Shown: positions 38,220 to 47,367, counted from the stretch's first letter. The stretch: 64,000 nt of DNA from Brevundimonas naejangsanensis (GCF_003627995.1 NZ_CP032707.1:297501-361500), one strand, 5' to 3'. The notes: generated by a model not told the origin, from the sequence alone. Numbers and translations: made by a program.

Positions 38220-38301
38220 TGAAGAACGTCTCCCGCGCAACGATCTCGGTTAGACGCCTGTCGCACGCCAGCGTCAACGGCGCATCGCGAGGAGAGTCGC
38301 T

Positions 38302-39039
38302 ATGAGCATGATCGATCCTCGCGCCGGCGGGCGCTCGGGCCCCGTCGCACCGGCGGGCAGCGGCCGCCACCTGCTGATCGTCGACGACGACGACCGCATC
38401 CGCGAACTGCTCAAGGAATTCCTCAGCCGCGAGGGCTATCGCGTCACCGGCGCCGCCCACGCGGGCGCCGCGCGCCGCCTGGTCGAGTTGATCGAGTTCG
38501 ACCTGATCGTGCTGGACGTGATGATGCCGGGCGAGAGCGGCTTCGACCTGACGACCTGGATCCGCAGCCAGGCGGCCCTGTCCAAGACGCCGGTGCTGCT
38601 GCTGACGGCCAAGGGCGACCCGGACGACCGGATCGAGGGCCTGTCGCGCGGGGCCGACGACTACATGTCCAAGCCCTTCGACCCGCGCGAGCTGGCGCTG
38701 CGGATCGAGGCCATCCTGCGCCGCACCGGCGGCAAGCTGATGACGCCCAAGGAGATCCGCATGGGTCCCGCCGTCTTCGACATGGAGCGGCTGGAGCTGA
38801 CCCGCGACGGCGCTCCCCAGCGCCTGACCGAGGCCGAGGCGCAACTGCTGAAGACCCTGGCCATCCACGCCCATTCGCCGGTCGAGCGCATGACCCTGTC
38901 GCCGGATACGGCCGACATCACCGGTCGAGCCGTGGACGTGCAGGTCACCCGCCTGCGCCGCAAGCTGGAGGCGGACCCCAAGAACCCGCGCTATCTCCAG
39001 ACCGTTCGCGGCGTCGGCTATATGCTGGCGCCGGACTGA
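38302..39039 (+). CDS. OmpR-family response regulator
   Basis: 245 aa: receiver with LIVDDDDRI, Asp in IVLDVMMPGESG, Thr in LLTAKGD and Lys in MSKPFD, followed by a winged helix ending in VQVTRLRRKLEADPKNPRYLQTVRGVGYML. The partner kinase is the next gene, 239 bases downstream, unusually separated by repeat DNA. The target genes are unknown. RBS GGAGAG six bases before the ATG. Confidence 0.93.
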   Translation: MSMIDPRAGGRSGPVAPAGSGRHLLIVDDDDRIRELLKEFLSREGYRVTGAAHAGAARRLVELIEFDLIVLDVMMPGESGFDLTTWIRSQAALSKTPVLLLTAKGDPDDRIEGLSRGADDYMSKPFDPRELALRIEAILRRTGGKLMTPKEIRMGPAVFDMERLELTRDGAPQRLTEAEAQLLKTLAIHAHSPVERMTLSPDTADITGRAVDVQVTRLRRKLEADPKNPRYLQTVRGVGYMLAPD

Positions 39040-39064
39040 GGCCGAGCCTTGCGACCCTCTTTTC

Positions 39065-39240
39065 CGTCATCCCCGGGCTTGTCCCGGGGATTCATAAACA
39101 CGGCCGTTCGTCGTCGTGCGCGGTCGTTGAGGTCGGCGTCTATGGGTGGCCGGGACAAGCCCGGCCATGACGTTTCTGGAGCGCGCCGAGCCTTTCCGCG
39201 GTCGTGTTTCCGGATTCTCGGGACAAGCCCGAGAATGACG
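39065..39240. repeat. palindromic repeat cluster, family D copy 1
   Basis: Three successive hairpin modules around the phrase GGGACAAGCCCG or its complement: CGTCATCCCCGGGCTTGTCC..., CGGGACAAGCCCGGCCATGACG, and TTCTCGGGACAAGCCCGAGA. The outer ends CGTCAT and ATGACG are complementary. The cluster separates a response regulator from its kinase. A related cluster is at 43985-44100. Confidence 0.85.
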
Positions 39241-39278
39241 GTGAGAATAGGCTCGACCGAGACTCGTAGGACGCCCCC

Positions 39279-40637
39279 ATGCGGCTGATGCCGTTCAACG
39301 TCTGGACGCGGTGGATCAAGCGTCGGCTGCCGACCTCCCTGTGGGGCCGGTCGCTGCTGATCATCGTCCTGCCGGTGCTGATCATGCAGGCGGCGGTGAC
39401 CTGGGCCTTCTTCGACGCCCACTGGCAGGCGGTGACCGCGCGCCTGTCCGAAGGCCTGGCCGGCGACGTGGCCTGGGCGGCGGAAAGCTATCGCGACGAT
39501 CCATCGAGCCCGAACCTGGCGCTGATCTCCGAGCGCGCCGAGCGGTCGATGCAGCTATCGATCGCCTTCCAGCCGGGCGCCGCCCTGCCCAAGGAGGAGC
39601 GACGCGGCGCCCTGGGCCTGGTGGACCGGACGCTGGAGAAGGCCCTGGCCTCGCGCCTGGACCAGCCCTTCTGGTTCGACACCACCCGCTACCCCGCCTA
39701 TGTCGACATCCGCGTGCAGGAAGCCGGCGGGGTGCTGCGCATCATCGCCCCGCGCGAGCGGGCTGTGGCGACCCAGGCTCACATCTTCGTCCTGTGGCTG
39801 ATGATCGCGACGGTGCTGCTGCTGGGGGTGGCGGTACTGTTCATCCGCAACCAGGTGCGCGCCATCGAGCGCCTGGCCCATGCGGCCGAGGCCTTCGGCC
39901 GGGGCGAGAGCGTGCCCCGCTTCAAGCCGCACGGCGCGCGCGAGGTGCGGGCCGCCGCCAGCGCCTTCCTGGACATGCGCTCGCGCATCCAGCGCCACAT
40001 CGACCAGCGCACGGCCCTGCTGGCCTCGGTCAGCCACGACCTGCGCACGCCCCTGACCCGTCTGCGGCTCGAACTGGCCCTGGCCCCGCCCTTCAAGCGC
40101 GCCGAGGCGATGAAGGGCGACCTGGACGAGATGGAGCACATGATCGACGAATACCTGGCCTTCGCCCGCGGCGAGGCCGGAGAGGCGATGCAGACCGTCT
40201 CCGTGCCCGAAATGCTGCGCCGCGCCGCCGAGGACGCCCGCCGCTCCGGGGCCGAGGCCGAGGTCGAGGCGCCCGACGACCTGGACATGCTGGCCCGCCC
40301 CCTGGCCTTCCGCCGGGCGATCAACAACCTGGTCGGCAACGCCGCCTCGCACGGCGAACACGTGCGGCTGACGGCCCGTCCCTTGCCCTCGGGCGGGCTG
40401 GAGATCACGGTCGAGGACGACGGCCCGGGCATTCCCGAAGACATGCACGAAGAGGCCTTCCGCCCCTTCTCGCGGCTGGACGCCTCGCGCAACCAGAACC
40501 GCAAGGGGGTGGGCCTGGGCCTGGCCGTGGCGCGCGACGTGGCGCGCGGCCACGGGGGCGACATCACCCTGGGCCGCAGCGACCTGGGCGGGCTGAAGGC
40601 GTCCATCCGTCTGCCGGCGGATCGTCGCGCCCCTTAG
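39279..40637 (+). CDS. EnvZ-type sensor histidine kinase
   Basis: 452 aa: first transmembrane helix near 28-46, periplasmic domain to about 165, second helix (IFVLWLMIATVLLLGVAVLF), HAMP segment (RAIERLAHAAEAFGRGE), then HisKA with LLASVSHDLRTPLTRLRLELAL and ATP-binding boxes NNLVGNAASHG, DDGPGIP, GVGLGLAVARD. Cognate of the OmpR-type regulator upstream. The signal sensed is unknown. Confidence 0.92.
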   Translation: MRLMPFNVWTRWIKRRLPTSLWGRSLLIIVLPVLIMQAAVTWAFFDAHWQAVTARLSEGLAGDVAWAAESYRDDPSSPNLALISERAERSMQLSIAFQPGAALPKEERRGALGLVDRTLEKALASRLDQPFWFDTTRYPAYVDIRVQEAGGVLRIIAPRERAVATQAHIFVLWLMIATVLLLGVAVLFIRNQVRAIERLAHAAEAFGRGESVPRFKPHGAREVRAAASAFLDMRSRIQRHIDQRTALLASVSHDLRTPLTRLRLELALAPPFKRAEAMKGDLDEMEHMIDEYLAFARGEAGEAMQTVSVPEMLRRAAEDARRSGAEAEVEAPDDLDMLARPLAFRRAINNLVGNAASHGEHVRLTARPLPSGGLEITVEDDGPGIPEDMHEEAFRPFSRLDASRNQNRKGVGLGLAVARDVARGHGGDITLGRSDLGGLKASIRLPADRRAP

Positions 40638-40725
40638 ATCTTCGCGCGAAGGCTCTGGCGCAACAGCGAAATCATCGCCATGTTGCACCTGTTCCAGGGG
40701 GGCCTGGAATCAGGAGTCCGACACC

Positions 40726-41217
40726 ATGCGTCGTATCGCCTTCCTCGCGCCGCTGGCCGCCGCCCTCGCCGTCTCCGGCGCCGCTGCGGCCCAACCTTCC
40801 GCCGTGGTCGTCACGGTCAGCCCCGACTTCGCCAAGACCGCCCAGGAACTGGGCGAGCGCGACGTGCAGCAGCAGGTCAGCGACCTGACCCGCACGGTCG
40901 AGCGCGTGCTGACCCAGCGCCACGCCCTGGACGGCGCCCGCATCGAACTGGTCATCACTGACCTGAAGCCCAACCGGCCCACCATCCAGCAGATGTCGGA
41001 CAAGCCCGGCCTGGACATGATGCGCAGCCTGTCGATCGGCGGCGCCGCCGTGGAAGGGACGGTGACCATGGCCTCGGGCGCGGTCGAGCCGGTCAAGTTC
41101 GACTACTACACCCCGACCCTGGCCGACGCCCGCGGCTCGACCACCTGGACCGACGCCCAGCGCGCCTATGACCGCCTGGCCCGCAACCTGGCCGAAGGGC
41201 GTTACGTCCAGCGGTGA
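40726..41217 (+). CDS. unrecognised secreted protein (163 aa)
   Basis: I do not recognise the family. An N-terminal signal peptide ends near AAAAQPSA. The mature protein has a VVVTVSPDF start and LVITDLKPNRPT in the middle, and ends TWTDAQRAYDRLARNLAEGRYVQR. The moderately regular alternation suggests a small alpha/beta periplasmic domain. AGGAG stands eight bases before the ATG. It lies after the two-component kinase with an 88-base gap and faces proC. Confidence 0.78.
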   Translation: MRRIAFLAPLAAALAVSGAAAAQPSAVVVTVSPDFAKTAQELGERDVQQQVSDLTRTVERVLTQRHALDGARIELVITDLKPNRPTIQQMSDKPGLDMMRSLSIGGAAVEGTVTMASGAVEPVKFDYYTPTLADARGSTTWTDAQRAYDRLARNLAEGRYVQR

Positions 41218-41249
41218 GACTTCTTTCCTCCGGGGAGGCCCGCACATGC

Positions 41250-41270
41250 CCCTCTCCCGCCGGGAGAGGG
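41250..41270. repeat. single hairpin of repeat family B
   Basis: CCTCTCCCGCCGGGAGAGG, a perfect palindromic hairpin identical to the right-hand module of family B and C elements. It lies between the convergent 40726-41217 gene and proC, and may end transcripts from either side. Confidence 0.65.
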
Positions 41271-41275
41271 TTGGC

Positions 41276-42073
41276 CTAGGCGCTGAGTTCCGTCGACTTG
41301 GCGACCGCCGCCGTCACGGCGTCCTGGACCGCGCGGTCGAGGGCGCCGTTTTCGTTCAGGGCGACCAGGCCGGCCTGGGTCACGCCGCCGGGCGAGGCCA
41401 CGCGGTCGATCAGGGCATCGAGGCCTTCCGTCCCCTCCACCCCGGCGGCAGCCGAGCGCAGGGTGGCGCGGGCCAGACGGGCGGCGGCCTCGGGCGACAG
41501 GCCTTCCGCCTCCCCGGCCTGGGCCAGGGCGCGGGTGAAGGCGAAATAATAGGCCGGACCGCAGCCGGACACGGCGGTCGCCGCGTGCATCAGGGCCTCG
41601 TCGTCCAGCAGCACCGTCTCGGCGATGGGCTCGAACAGTTCCTGGCCGACCGCGAGGGCGGCCGCATCGGCGGCCCACAGCGTCGCCACGCCGCGCGCCT
41701 GGGCCACGCCCGTCGTCGGCATGACGCGCACGACCGGACGACCGGCGTAGCCCTGGGAAATCGTCTCGCCGCGCACCCCGGCCATGACCGAGACGATCAC
41801 GGCGTCAGGGGCCAGATGCGGCAGGACGGCTTGCGCCGCCTCCAGCCATTTGGCGGGCTTCACGCCGATGACGAAGGCGCGGGCCTCGGCCAGGGCTTCC
41901 AGCGGCGGATTGATCCGCGCGCCCCTGGCCCGCGCCGCCTCGGCGGCGGGCTTTTCGGACGGCGTCAGGATGATCAGGTCGGCCGGGTCGACGGCGCCCG
42001 TCGCCAGCCAGCCTTCCAGAATGGCCGAGCCCAGGCGGCCCACGCCCTGAAGGACGATCGGCCGCCGCGTCAT
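41276..42073 (-). CDS. proC: pyrroline-5-carboxylate reductase
   Basis: A 265-aa last-step proline biosynthesis enzyme. The Rossmann start is VLQGVGRLGSAILEGWL; the C-terminal signature ALIDRVASPGGVTQAGL matches the ProC pattern. It reduces pyrroline-5-carboxylate using NADPH. Its start overlaps the YbjN gene stop by one base (TGATG), so the two are cotranscribed. Confidence 0.93.
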   Translation of the reverse strand: MTRRPIVLQGVGRLGSAILEGWLATGAVDPADLIILTPSEKPAAEAARARGARINPPLEALAEARAFVIGVKPAKWLEAAQAVLPHLAPDAVIVSVMAGVRGETISQGYAGRPVVRVMPTTGVAQARGVATLWAADAAALAVGQELFEPIAETVLLDDEALMHAATAVSGCGPAYYFAFTRALAQAGEAEGLSPEAAARLARATLRSAAAGVEGTEGLDALIDRVASPGGVTQAGLVALNENGALDRAVQDAVTAAVAKSTELSA

Positions 42074-42576
42074 CAGGCGTTGCCCACGGTCTCGAACAGG
42101 CAGGCGTCGATCGCCTCCTTGGGCTTCTTGGAGCCGCGCACCATGAAGTCGAAGGCGGGATAGTAGCGGTCCGCCGCCTCGACCGCCGCGTCGATCATGG
42201 ACGCGGCCTGGGCCAAGGTCGGCCGCTCGCTATGCGGCAGGGCCAGGGCGTGGCGGAAGACGATCTCGCCCTCGTCCGGCCAGATCTCGAAATGACCCAG
42301 CCAGGTGCGTTGGTTGATCATGGAGACCAGTTCATAGGCGGCCGCGCGGCGCGTCTTGACCACGCGCAGGTCGAGCGCCAGGCACAGCTGCAGGCAGTCG
42401 CCCTCGGGGCGCCAGGCGAACCACAGCTCATAATCCTTCCAGTCGCCGGCTAGGGCGAAGGCCAGATCGCCCTCGTCCGTGCGGTCGAACGGCAGATTTT
42501 CCGCCGTCAGGACGTGTTCGACCACATCCAGCGGATCAAAGGGCAGGTCGACCTCTTCGGGTCTCACAGCATCCAT
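42073..42576 (-). CDS. YbjN domain-containing protein
   Basis: 167 aa resembling the YbjN/T3SS-chaperone-like fold: an N-terminal helix with LDVVEHVLTAENLPFDRTDEGDLAF, a beta layer, and a helix ending in SMIDAAVEAADRYYPAFDFM. Function unknown; similar genes often stand before proC in Caulobacterales, as here. Cotranscribed with proC. Confidence 0.82.
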   Translation of the reverse strand: MDAVRPEEVDLPFDPLDVVEHVLTAENLPFDRTDEGDLAFALAGDWKDYELWFAWRPEGDCLQLCLALDLRVVKTRRAAAYELVSMINQRTWLGHFEIWPDEGEIVFRHALALPHSERPTLAQAASMIDAAVEAADRYYPAFDFMVRGSKKPKEAIDACLFETVGNA

Positions 42577-42654
42577 CAGGCGTTCAACTCTTCAACGGCG
42601 GCAGCGACTCAGAGGAGCGCTTTCCAGGACGGTAGGCGTGTTCGCAGATTCGGC

Positions 42655-42918
42655 TCAACCGGCTGAATCCGGGGTCGAGGCGGCGTCTGTGGACGATCCC
42701 TTGGCGGCCTTCAGCGCCGCGATCTCGGCGCGCAGGGCGGCGATCTCGTCCTTGAGCACGTCGAACTCGTCGCGGCGCACCAGGTCCATCTCGGCCACGA
42801 AGCGGTCGGCCTGGGCGCGCCAGGCGGCCTTGGCCTCTTCACCCGCCGCCTGGGCCAGGCCCATGGCGCCGGTGGTCAGCTTGGCGAACTCATCAAGCAG
42901 GGGGTTGCGCGTCTGCAT
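42655..42918 (-). CDS. BMFP (UbiK-like) accessory protein
   Basis: An 87-aa helical protein. N-terminal NPLLDEFAKLTTGAMGLAQAAGEE is an amphipathic segment, followed by a coiled coil (MDLVRRDEFDVLKDEIAALRAEIAALK) of the BMFP/UbiK family, which helps ubiquinone synthesis complexes or binds membranes. ATG at 42918 with AAGAGG six bases upstream is favoured over a GTG 21 bases further out. A TTAACCAT half-site lies about 40 bases upstream on this strand. Confidence 0.83.
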   Translation of the reverse strand: MQTRNPLLDEFAKLTTGAMGLAQAAGEEAKAAWRAQADRFVAEMDLVRRDEFDVLKDEIAALRAEIAALKAAKGSSTDAASTPDSAG

Positions 42919-43098
42919 GGCGGCCTCTTGAGAACTCACGGACCTGAGGTCCGATCATGGTTAACGGTGCATTGATTTGGGTAAACCAAACCTTACCCGC
43001 CAGCCGCCTATAGACTGCTTCGCTGGAAAAGCGCGCGACGAATGCAGTCCCGCTTGCTAGACGAATGGACGAACCCTGAAAGCGCAGACGGAGGCCCC

Positions 43099-43977
43099 GT
43101 GCCCTTTCCCGAATTCGATCCCATCCTGATCCACATCGGCCCCCTGCCCATCCGCTGGTACGCCCTGGCCTATGTGGCCGGCATCGTGCTGGGCTGGTGG
43201 TATGCCTCGCGCCTGGCCAAGACGGAGCACCTGTGGGCGCCCGGCAAGCCCCCGGTCACGGGACCGCAGCTGGATGACCTGGTGTTGTGGATCACGCTCG
43301 GCGTCATCCTGGGCGGCCGCTTCGGCTACGCCCTCTTCTACAAGCCGTCGATGTTCACCCAGCTGTTCACGGGCGACAGTTGGGGCCAGCGGCTGGAGCT
43401 GCTGCAGCTGTGGACCGGCGGCATGAGCTTCCACGGCGGCTTCCTGGGCGTGGTCATCGCCCTGGCCCTCTACGCCAACCGCCAGAAGATCAATCCGCTG
43501 AGCCTGGGCGACCTGATCGCCCCCGTCGCCCCGCTGGGCCTGTTCTTCGGCCGCATCGCCAACTTCATCAACGGTGAGCTGTGGGGCCGCGAGACGACGG
43601 TTCCCTGGGCCATCCGCTTCTGCAACGAGCGCATTCAGCAGATGTACGGCTTCTGCCCCGCCGGCAACGAGCCGCGCCATCCCAGCCAGCTGTATGAGGC
43701 AGGCCTGGAGGGCCTGCTGCTGTTCATCGTCCTGTCGCTGGCGGTGTGGAAGTGGAAGATGTTCAAACGCCCCGGCTTCGTCACCGGCCTGTTCCTGCTG
43801 GGCTACGGCGTCAGCCGCGCCGCCCTGGAGAACGTGCGCCAGCCCGACATCGGCATGGAGAACCTGCCGCTGGGCCTGACCATGGGCATGATCCTGTCGA
43901 TCCCGATGATGCTGGCGGGCGCCTGGCTGATCTGGCGGGCGCTGAAGAAGCCGGAAGCGGCCGCGTCGGCGGATTGA
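43099..43977 (+). CDS. lgt: prolipoprotein diacylglyceryl transferase
   Basis: Lgt attaches diacylglycerol to the lipobox cysteine, the first step of lipoprotein maturation. 292 aa with about seven helices; signature GRIANFINGELWGRET; conserved HGGFLG and the RHPSQLYEA motif. GTG at 43099 has GGAGG four bases upstream and gives VPFPEFDPILIHIGP, the usual Lgt beginning; an ATG at 43042 would add 19 residues not typical of the family. HfaB and other lipoproteins in this window are among its likely substrates. Confidence 0.94.
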   Translation: MPFPEFDPILIHIGPLPIRWYALAYVAGIVLGWWYASRLAKTEHLWAPGKPPVTGPQLDDLVLWITLGVILGGRFGYALFYKPSMFTQLFTGDSWGQRLELLQLWTGGMSFHGGFLGVVIALALYANRQKINPLSLGDLIAPVAPLGLFFGRIANFINGELWGRETTVPWAIRFCNERIQQMYGFCPAGNEPRHPSQLYEAGLEGLLLFIVLSLAVWKWKMFKRPGFVTGLFLLGYGVSRAALENVRQPDIGMENLPLGLTMGMILSIPMMLAGAWLIWRALKKPEAAASAD

Positions 43978-43984
43978 TTTTCTT

Positions 43985-44100
43985 CGTCATTCTCGGCCTT
44001 GTGCCGAGAATCCAGAAACACGACGGTCGGATTCAGGACGCGACGCGCCTATGCCAGGCCTTGAGTTTCTGGATCCCCGGGACAAGCCCGGGGATGACGG
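43985..44100. repeat. palindromic repeat cluster, family D copy 2
   Basis: CGTCATTCTCGGCCTTGTGCCG at the left and CCCCGGGACAAGCCCGGGGATGACG at the right, with complementary ends CGTCAT and ATGACG. It separates lgt from the MidA-type gene. An upstream in-frame ATG at 44051 lies inside the repeat and is not used. Confidence 0.82.
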
Positions 44101-44119
44101 AAAAAGAGAGCAGCAGGAC

Positions 44120-45223
44120 ATGAGCCCTCCATCAGAGCCCCCAGTGACGCAGACGCTCAAGGACCGGCTGGTCCGCGAGATCGTGCTGACCGGGCCGATG
44201 ACGGTGGCGGACTACGTCACCCGCTGCCTGCACGACCCCAAGGGCGGCTATTACGCCACGCGCCCGGCCTTGGGCGAAGGCGGCGATTTCATCACCGCCC
44301 CGCTGATCAGCCAGATGTTCGGCGAACTGATCGGCCTGTGGGCCATCGAGACCTGGAGCCGCCTCGGCGCGCCCCAGCGGGTGCGGCTGGTCGAGGTCGG
44401 GCCGGGCGACGGCACCCTGATGTCCGACGTGCTGCGCGCCGCGCGGCTGGTCCCGGCCTTCCTGCAGGCGGTCGACCTGATCCTAATCGAACCCAGCGCT
44501 CCCCTGCGCGCCGAACAGGCGCGGCGGCTGGCCGAGGCCGACGTCCACCCGCGCTGGCTCAGCGCCCTGCACCAGGTCGAGACCGACGCCCCGGTCATCC
44601 TGATCGCCAACGAAGTGCTGGACTGCCTGCCCGCCCGCCAGTTCATGAAGACCGAGGGCGGCTGGGCCGAGCGCCGCATCGGCGTGACCGACGATAACGA
44701 ACTGACCTTCGGCCTGACCGCCATCGCCGACGGATTCGAGACGCCGGGCTTCGAGGTCGAGCCGGGCCAGATCATCGAGATTTCGGAACAGCAGGCCGCC
44801 TTCGGCCGCGACCTGGCGACGCTGATCCGCGCGGCCTCGGGCGCGGCCCTGCTGATCGACTACGGCCGCGGCAAGCCCGAGGCGGGCGATACCCTGCAGG
44901 CCCTGCGGCGGCACCGGAAGGTCGACCCGCTGGAGACGCCGGGCGACGCCGACCTGACGCAATGGGCCGACTTTCCCCTGGTACTGGAGGCGGCGGTGCG
45001 CAGCGGCGCCGACGTGACCGGCTGCGTCGGCCAGGGCGACTTCCTCAAGGCCCTGGGGATCGAAGCCCGCGCCCAGCGGTTGATGCAGGGACGCCCCGAG
45101 GCCGCCCCCGTCATCCAGCGCCAGCTGGACCGCCTGACCGCGCCGGACCAGATGGGCGACCTGTTCAAGGCGGCGGCGATCTTCTCGCCCCGCTCGCTGG
45201 CCCTGCCGGGATTTGAGGCATGA
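44120..45223 (+). CDS. MidA/NDUFAF7-type SAM-dependent methyltransferase
   Basis: A 367-aa member of the COG1565 family. Motifs: GPMTVADYVTRCLHDPKGGYYATR, EVGPGDGTLM for S-adenosylmethionine, and ANEVLDCLPARQFM. The mitochondrial homologue NDUFAF7 dimethylates an arginine of complex I. Cotranscribed with pgeF (four-base overlap), and the lgt-MidA-pgeF order is common in alphaproteobacteria. Confidence 0.9.
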   Translation: MSPPSEPPVTQTLKDRLVREIVLTGPMTVADYVTRCLHDPKGGYYATRPALGEGGDFITAPLISQMFGELIGLWAIETWSRLGAPQRVRLVEVGPGDGTLMSDVLRAARLVPAFLQAVDLILIEPSAPLRAEQARRLAEADVHPRWLSALHQVETDAPVILIANEVLDCLPARQFMKTEGGWAERRIGVTDDNELTFGLTAIADGFETPGFEVEPGQIIEISEQQAAFGRDLATLIRAASGAALLIDYGRGKPEAGDTLQALRRHRKVDPLETPGDADLTQWADFPLVLEAAVRSGADVTGCVGQGDFLKALGIEARAQRLMQGRPEAAPVIQRQLDRLTAPDQMGDLFKAAAIFSPRSLALPGFEA

Positions 45224-45990
45224 GTTTGAACCCCATCACCCACCCCCTTCTGGACAAGGCCGGGGTGCGTCACGGCTTCTTCACCCGCGAGGGCGGGGTG
45301 TCCGAGGGCATCTACGCCGGACTGAACGCCGGCGTCGGCTCCAGCGACGATCCGGCCCGGGTCGCCGAGAACCGCCGCCGCGTCGCCGCCTGGATGGGCG
45401 GCTCCTACGACGATCTGTGCGGCTGCTATCAGGTCCATTCCTCCGTCGCCCGCGTCGCTGACCGCGGCTGGGCGGGCGAGCGCCCCGAGGGCGACGCCGT
45501 GGTCGCGGGGGTGAAAGGGCCGATCCTGACCGTCCTGACCGCCGACTGCGCGCCTGTCCTGTTCGCCGACGCTGAGGCGGGCGTGGTCGGCGCGGCCCAC
45601 GCGGGCTGGAAGGGCGCCCTGGGCGGCGTCATCCACTCGACGGTCGCGGCCATGACGGCCCTGGGCGCGCGGGCCGACCGCATGGTCGCCGTGGTCGGCC
45701 CCTGCATCGCCCAAGCCTCCTATGAGGTCGGCGCCGACTACCAGGAGCGCTTCGCCCACCACGACCCCGGCAGCGAACGCTTCTTCGCTCCCGGCGCGGC
45801 GCCCGACAAGCGCCAGTTCGACCTGCCCGGCTTCGTGCTGTGGCGGCTGGAGCAGGCCGGCGTCGGCGAGGCCGCCTGGACCGGCGACGACACGCGCGCG
45901 GACGCAGAGCGCTTCTACTCGAACAGACGCGCCTTCCTGGCGGGCGAGCCGGATTTCGGGCGATTGGTTTCGGCGATCACCCTGACCTGA
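45220..45990 (+). CDS. pgeF: PgeF/YfiH-type peptidoglycan editing factor (multicopper oxidase-like laccase fold)
   Basis: 256 aa with the family motifs HGFFTREGGVSEGIY, LTADCAPVLFAD, AAHAGWKGALGGV and VGPCIAQASYEVG, giving the Cys/His metal site. In E. coli YfiH/PgeF prevents misincorporation in peptidoglycan stem peptides; homologues also have purine nucleoside phosphorylase activity. It overlaps the methyltransferase by four bases and is followed by a family A repeat. Confidence 0.92.
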   Translation: MSLNPITHPLLDKAGVRHGFFTREGGVSEGIYAGLNAGVGSSDDPARVAENRRRVAAWMGGSYDDLCGCYQVHSSVARVADRGWAGERPEGDAVVAGVKGPILTVLTADCAPVLFADAEAGVVGAAHAGWKGALGGVIHSTVAAMTALGARADRMVAVVGPCIAQASYEVGADYQERFAHHDPGSERFFAPGAAPDKRQFDLPGFVLWRLEQAGVGEAAWTGDDTRADAERFYSNRRAFLAGEPDFGRLVSAITLT

Positions 45991-45991
45991 T

Positions 45992-46138
45992 CCTTCTCCC
46001 CTTGTGGGAGAAGGTGGGCGGCGAAGGCGCTCGGATGAGGGGTGTTGCGACCTCGGACAGGGATTTCTCGGCGAACCATAGAGAGACCCCTCATCCGTCA
46101 TGCCTGCGCATGACACCTTCTCCCACAAGGGGAGAAGG
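45992..46138. repeat. palindromic intergenic repeat, family A copy 3
   Basis: CCTTCTCCCCTTGTGGGAGA at the left and its exact complement at the right, with inner arms GGATGAGGGGT and ACCCCTCATCCG. It lies between convergent pgeF and lpxC and probably forms the 3' end of both transcripts. Confidence 0.88.
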
Positions 46139-46144
46139 GAAAAC

Positions 46145-47044
46145 TCAGCCCGCCATCGCCATGTCGGGGACGCGGATCGTTTCGCGCCAGGCGTCGGGCT
46201 GGGCCAGCAGGGCGCGGACCAGCTTGTTGTTCAGGGCGTGGCCCGCCTTGACGCCTTCATAGCGGCCCAGCAGGGGCGCGCCGAGGACGTACAGGTCGCC
46301 GATGGCGTCCAGGGCCTTGTGGCGCACGAACTCGCGCTCCATGCGCAGGCCGCCGGGGTTCAGGATCTGGTCGCCGTCGATGACCACGGCGTTCTCCAGG
46401 CTGCCGCCGCGGGCCAAACCGGCCTGACGCAGAGCCTCGACCTCATGGGCGAAGCCGAAGGTGCGGGCGGCCATGATCTCGGCGCGGAAGGTCGCCTCGT
46501 CCACGACGAAATCCACCACCTGATTGCCGATGACCGGCGTGGGGAAGTCGATCTCGAACCGCATCTCGTAGCGATCGCAAGGCAGCAGGACGGCGGACTT
46601 GTCGCCCTCCTTCACCCGGATCGGCTTGAGGATCTCGATATAGGTCTGGGGCGCTTCCTGGCGGCGGAAGCCCGCGCGGTCCAGAAGTTGAACGAACGGC
46701 AGGGCCGAACCGTCCAGGATCGGCAGTTCCGGCCCGTCCACCTCGATCACGGCGTTGGAGACGCCCAGGGCCGCCAGGGCGGCCATCAGATGCTCGATCG
46801 TCGACAGGCGCACGCCCGCCGCGTTCTCGATCATGGTGTTCAGGCGCGCGTCCACGACCGCCTCGCCCGAGACGGGGATGCGATTGTCGCGGTCGGTCAC
46901 GTCGGTGCGCACGAAGACGATGCCGTGGCCGGGCGCGGCCGGGCGCACGACCAGACGCACACGGCGGCCGGTGTGCACGCCGACGCCGGCGCAGATGGCC
47001 GGGGCGACGATGGTCTGTTCGTACTGGTCGTTGCGGACCGTCAC
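46145..47044 (-). CDS. lpxC: UDP-3-O-acyl-N-acetylglucosamine deacetylase
   Basis: A 299-aa zinc enzyme of lipid A synthesis: GVGVHTGRRVRL start, STIEHLMAALAALG with one zinc His, and HKALDAIGDLYVLG with the other two ligands (His and Asp). Downstream of ftsZ, as in Caulobacter. The gap between them holds a repeat and the ftsZ terminator, so lpxC needs its own promoter. Confidence 0.96.
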   Translation of the reverse strand: MTVRNDQYEQTIVAPAICAGVGVHTGRRVRLVVRPAAPGHGIVFVRTDVTDRDNRIPVSGEAVVDARLNTMIENAAGVRLSTIEHLMAALAALGVSNAVIEVDGPELPILDGSALPFVQLLDRAGFRRQEAPQTYIEILKPIRVKEGDKSAVLLPCDRYEMRFEIDFPTPVIGNQVVDFVVDEATFRAEIMAARTFGFAHEVEALRQAGLARGGSLENAVVIDGDQILNPGGLRMEREFVRHKALDAIGDLYVLGAPLLGRYEGVKAGHALNNKLVRALLAQPDAWRETIRVPDMAMAG

Positions 47045-47188
47045 TCGGAAACTCTCTATTGCACGACCCGCCCGTCGGACGGTCGCCGCCTTGCCTGTCC
47101 TTTAACCACGCGGCCGCAAGCCTGAAAGCCAAGTCCAGTTTCGGATTGTTTCGGTTCAGTTACGGCGGAGCTGAAAGGGCCAGGTCGC

Positions 47189-47310
47189 CGCTCATCCCGG
47201 CGAAGGCCGGGACCAGATTGTAAGGCGCATCACCTACCGAGACGGCGTGACCGAGCCCTCAAGCCCGCCGCTTCGCCATATCTGGGCCCCAGCCTTCGCC
47301 GGGATGAGCG
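47189..47310. repeat. palindromic intergenic repeat, family E copy 1
   Basis: CGCTCATCCCGGCGAAGGCC at the left and GGCCCCAGCCTTCGCCGGGATGAGCG at the right form a long imperfect inverted repeat. It lies in the 348-base gap between ftsZ and lpxC. Family E copy 2 is at 57333. Confidence 0.82.
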
Positions 47311-47329
47311 GTCAAGGATGATCGGGTCC

Positions 47330-47367
47330 AAAAAGAAAAACGCCCCGGAGGTCGGCTCCGGGGCGTT
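47330..47367 (-). terminator. intrinsic terminator of ftsZ
   Basis: On the minus strand CGCCCCGGA pairs with TCCGGGGCG (47357-47365 and 47341-47349), followed by TTTTTCTTTTT. It begins about 25 bases after the ftsZ stop. Confidence 0.88.

Noticed and set aside
42957..42964. TTAACCAT half-site between the BMFP gene and lgt
   Set aside because: A single eight-base half-site is too common to claim as CtrA control.
43042..43098. Upstream ATG giving Lgt 19 extra residues
   Set aside because: The GTG at 43099 has GGAGG just upstream and yields the usual Lgt N-terminus; the extension is not family-like.
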